Assembly: GCA_029855925.1 (NCBI GenBank)
Contig: JAGSHP010000304.1
Location: 1-5,360, forward strand
Source: Candidatus Thorarchaeota archaeon
Lineage (GTDB): Archaea; Asgardarchaeota; Thorarchaeia; Thorarchaeales; Thorarchaeaceae
Direction of reading: 5' to 3'
Length of the DNA: 5,360 bases
Position 1 is the stretch's first letter; the number at the start of each line of letters is the position of its first letter. Under the pieces are notes generated by a model, which saw nothing but the letters and a program-made list of their open reading frames with translations, did not search any database and was not told the origin of the DNA. The translations under genes and the position numbers were made by a program. Shown in pieces: positions 4,383-5,360 of this stretch.

Positions 4383-5360
4383 TTATGAGAATCTTAGCTC
4401 AATCGCGTCATTCGGACAATGGCTCTTGCACTCAAGACAGAGAATACAATCCGCACTGTACATGTGGTCATAGGGGAAGCTCCGAATTCGAATGTTCATG
4501 GGACAGACCACTTCGCAGACATTACATGTGTCCGGTGTGCATCGAGCAGGATTCCGACCAATGCCAATGAGGGCGTCTTTTGAGAATAGACCATAGAACC
4601 AGCCAGCAGGACAGAGCCAACGGCAGAACCATCGGGGGAACCAGATGGAAACGATGAAAACAATTGCCACAAAGGCTACCTGAAGCCAGACGGTCGTTGG
4701 CCAGAGCGAGAGATACCAGAGTGTGTCAATGCCAGTAGGCCATACCTGCTGAGGAATGACAACAAAGAGGATGTATGCTGGATTAAATGGGTCAAAAGCA
4801 GCATCTGCGAATATGCCCAGTGTTGCAACAAGGTCCTCCGAGGTACCCATTATCTTGGAGATGCCCACCCATGCCATGAGGAAGACAACAATCACGAAGA
4901 TGTAGCCCTTCATTCGACGCAGTTCTTTCTCGGTGTTCGGGGCAGGTCGAATCTTTGTGCGCTTCGGTAGGGTCACAAAGTCCTGGATCGTACCAATTGG
5001 ACAAATCCAACCACATGCAACTCTGCCAAGTACAGTAAGAATGATGATCATGGCGCCTATTGTGAAGAATGGGAAGAATCCCGAACTTAGCTCGCGCTGC
5101 ATCACATCAAATGAGCCAGCTATAACACCAAACGGCGCTTCGAGTGGGGCAATAATGGGGAGACTTGGAAGAGTATCACGAAAACCTTCCCAGAACGCGG
5201 TGATGGCATCATTACCCCACCAGGCTGCAAAGATGTATCCATTGATACCAAGGAAGAATACTATCTGGACAATCCGTCGCAGCATTCTGATGTTGAAGAT
5301 GAAGCCAACTGGGTTTCTCAATTTGCGTGGGCCCTTTTTCTTTTCAGTCTTTGTGGGCTC
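4383..5360 (-). CDS. Membrane-bound 4Fe-4S protein, NapH/NosR/CcoG-like (N-terminus beyond window)
   Basis: An integral membrane electron-transfer protein. Numbered from the in-frame TTG at 5319-5321, it has 312 residues. Hydrophobic segments lie near 12-35, 82-100, 140-155, 180-192 and 212-229. Two Cys pairs in CxxxCP form (Cys103/Cys107, CGWICP; Cys233/Cys237, CRWLCP) lie at membrane edges, as in NapH, NosR and CcoG. The C-terminus carries two ferredoxin-type clusters: Cys261, 266, 269, 273 (with C-x4-C as the first spacing) and Cys292, 295, 298, 302 (CxxCxxCxxxCP). Such proteins pass electrons between quinol or ferredoxin pools and redox enzymes. The frame stays open to the window edge, coding a Lys-rich cytosolic stretch (EPTKTEKKKGPRK) with no ATG or GTG, and the TTG has no ribosome-binding site, so the gene most likely starts outside. 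The partner enzyme is not visible. Confidence 0.9.
   Translation of the reverse strand, partial: EPTKTEKKKGPRKLRNPVGFIFNIRMLRRIVQIVFFLGINGYIFAAWWGNDAITAFWEGFRDTLPSLPIIAPLEAPFGVIAGSFDVMQRELSSGFFPFFTIGAMIIILTVLGRVACGWICPIGTIQDFVTLPKRTKIRPAPNTEKELRRMKGYIFVIVVFLMAWVGISKIMGTSEDLVATLGIFADAAFDPFNPAYILFVVIPQQVWPTGIDTLWYLSLWPTTVWLQVAFVAIVFIVSIWFPRWFCRWLCPAGWFYGLFSKDALIGIGRNPARCTPDTCNVCEVVCPMNIRIRSFPYDHMYSADCILCLECKSHCPNDAIELRFS

Overview
The window looks archaeal. It carries a tRNA-splicing endonuclease of the archaeal EndA type, a stand-alone ModE-type winged-helix protein, small Cys-rich and zinc-finger proteins, TATA-like promoter elements, and a recurring Shine-Dalgarno core GGTGA that sits 5-7 nt before five starts. 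Base composition is moderate (about half G+C by eye) and there are many GTG/TTG starts. From recalled resemblance of the small proteins I lean toward an Asgard (Thorarchaeia-like) archaeon, but nothing here proves the lineage.

Layout, left to right. Bases 1-129 are the C-terminal end of a gene cut by the window edge (perhaps DUF47/PhoU-like). It is followed 18 nt later by endA (148-714, TTG start), then an unrecognised 106-aa protein (800-1120) and a hairpin followed by a T-run (1143-1175). Next comes a compact pair: a zinc-ribbon plus long coiled-coil protein (1189-2022) and an eight-cysteine protein (2045-2353). The 202-nt gap after this pair (2354-2555) is rich in inverted repeats and holds a likely promoter. 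That promoter precedes a 41-aa hydrophobic protein (2556-2681), which lies just upstream of a PurM/AIR-synthase-like ATP-binding enzyme of the Mmp2/sll0787 type (2710-3717). A 75-aa putative zinc-binding protein (3749-3976) and a ModE-type regulator (4015-4371) follow. All of these are on the + strand. On the - strand, converging on the regulator, is a multi-pass membrane iron-sulfur protein of the NapH/NosR/CcoG type (4383-5360) that runs off the right edge.

The contents are mostly chromosomal housekeeping and lineage-specific genes. I see no mobile element, CRISPR array, tRNA, rRNA or defence system. The most interesting parts are the unlisted 41-aa membrane protein beside the AIR-synthase-like enzyme, the structured gap at 2347-2418, the zinc-ribbon/Cys-rich pair, and the ModE-type regulator facing a membrane electron-transfer protein, which hints at molybdenum- or tungsten-linked redox metabolism.
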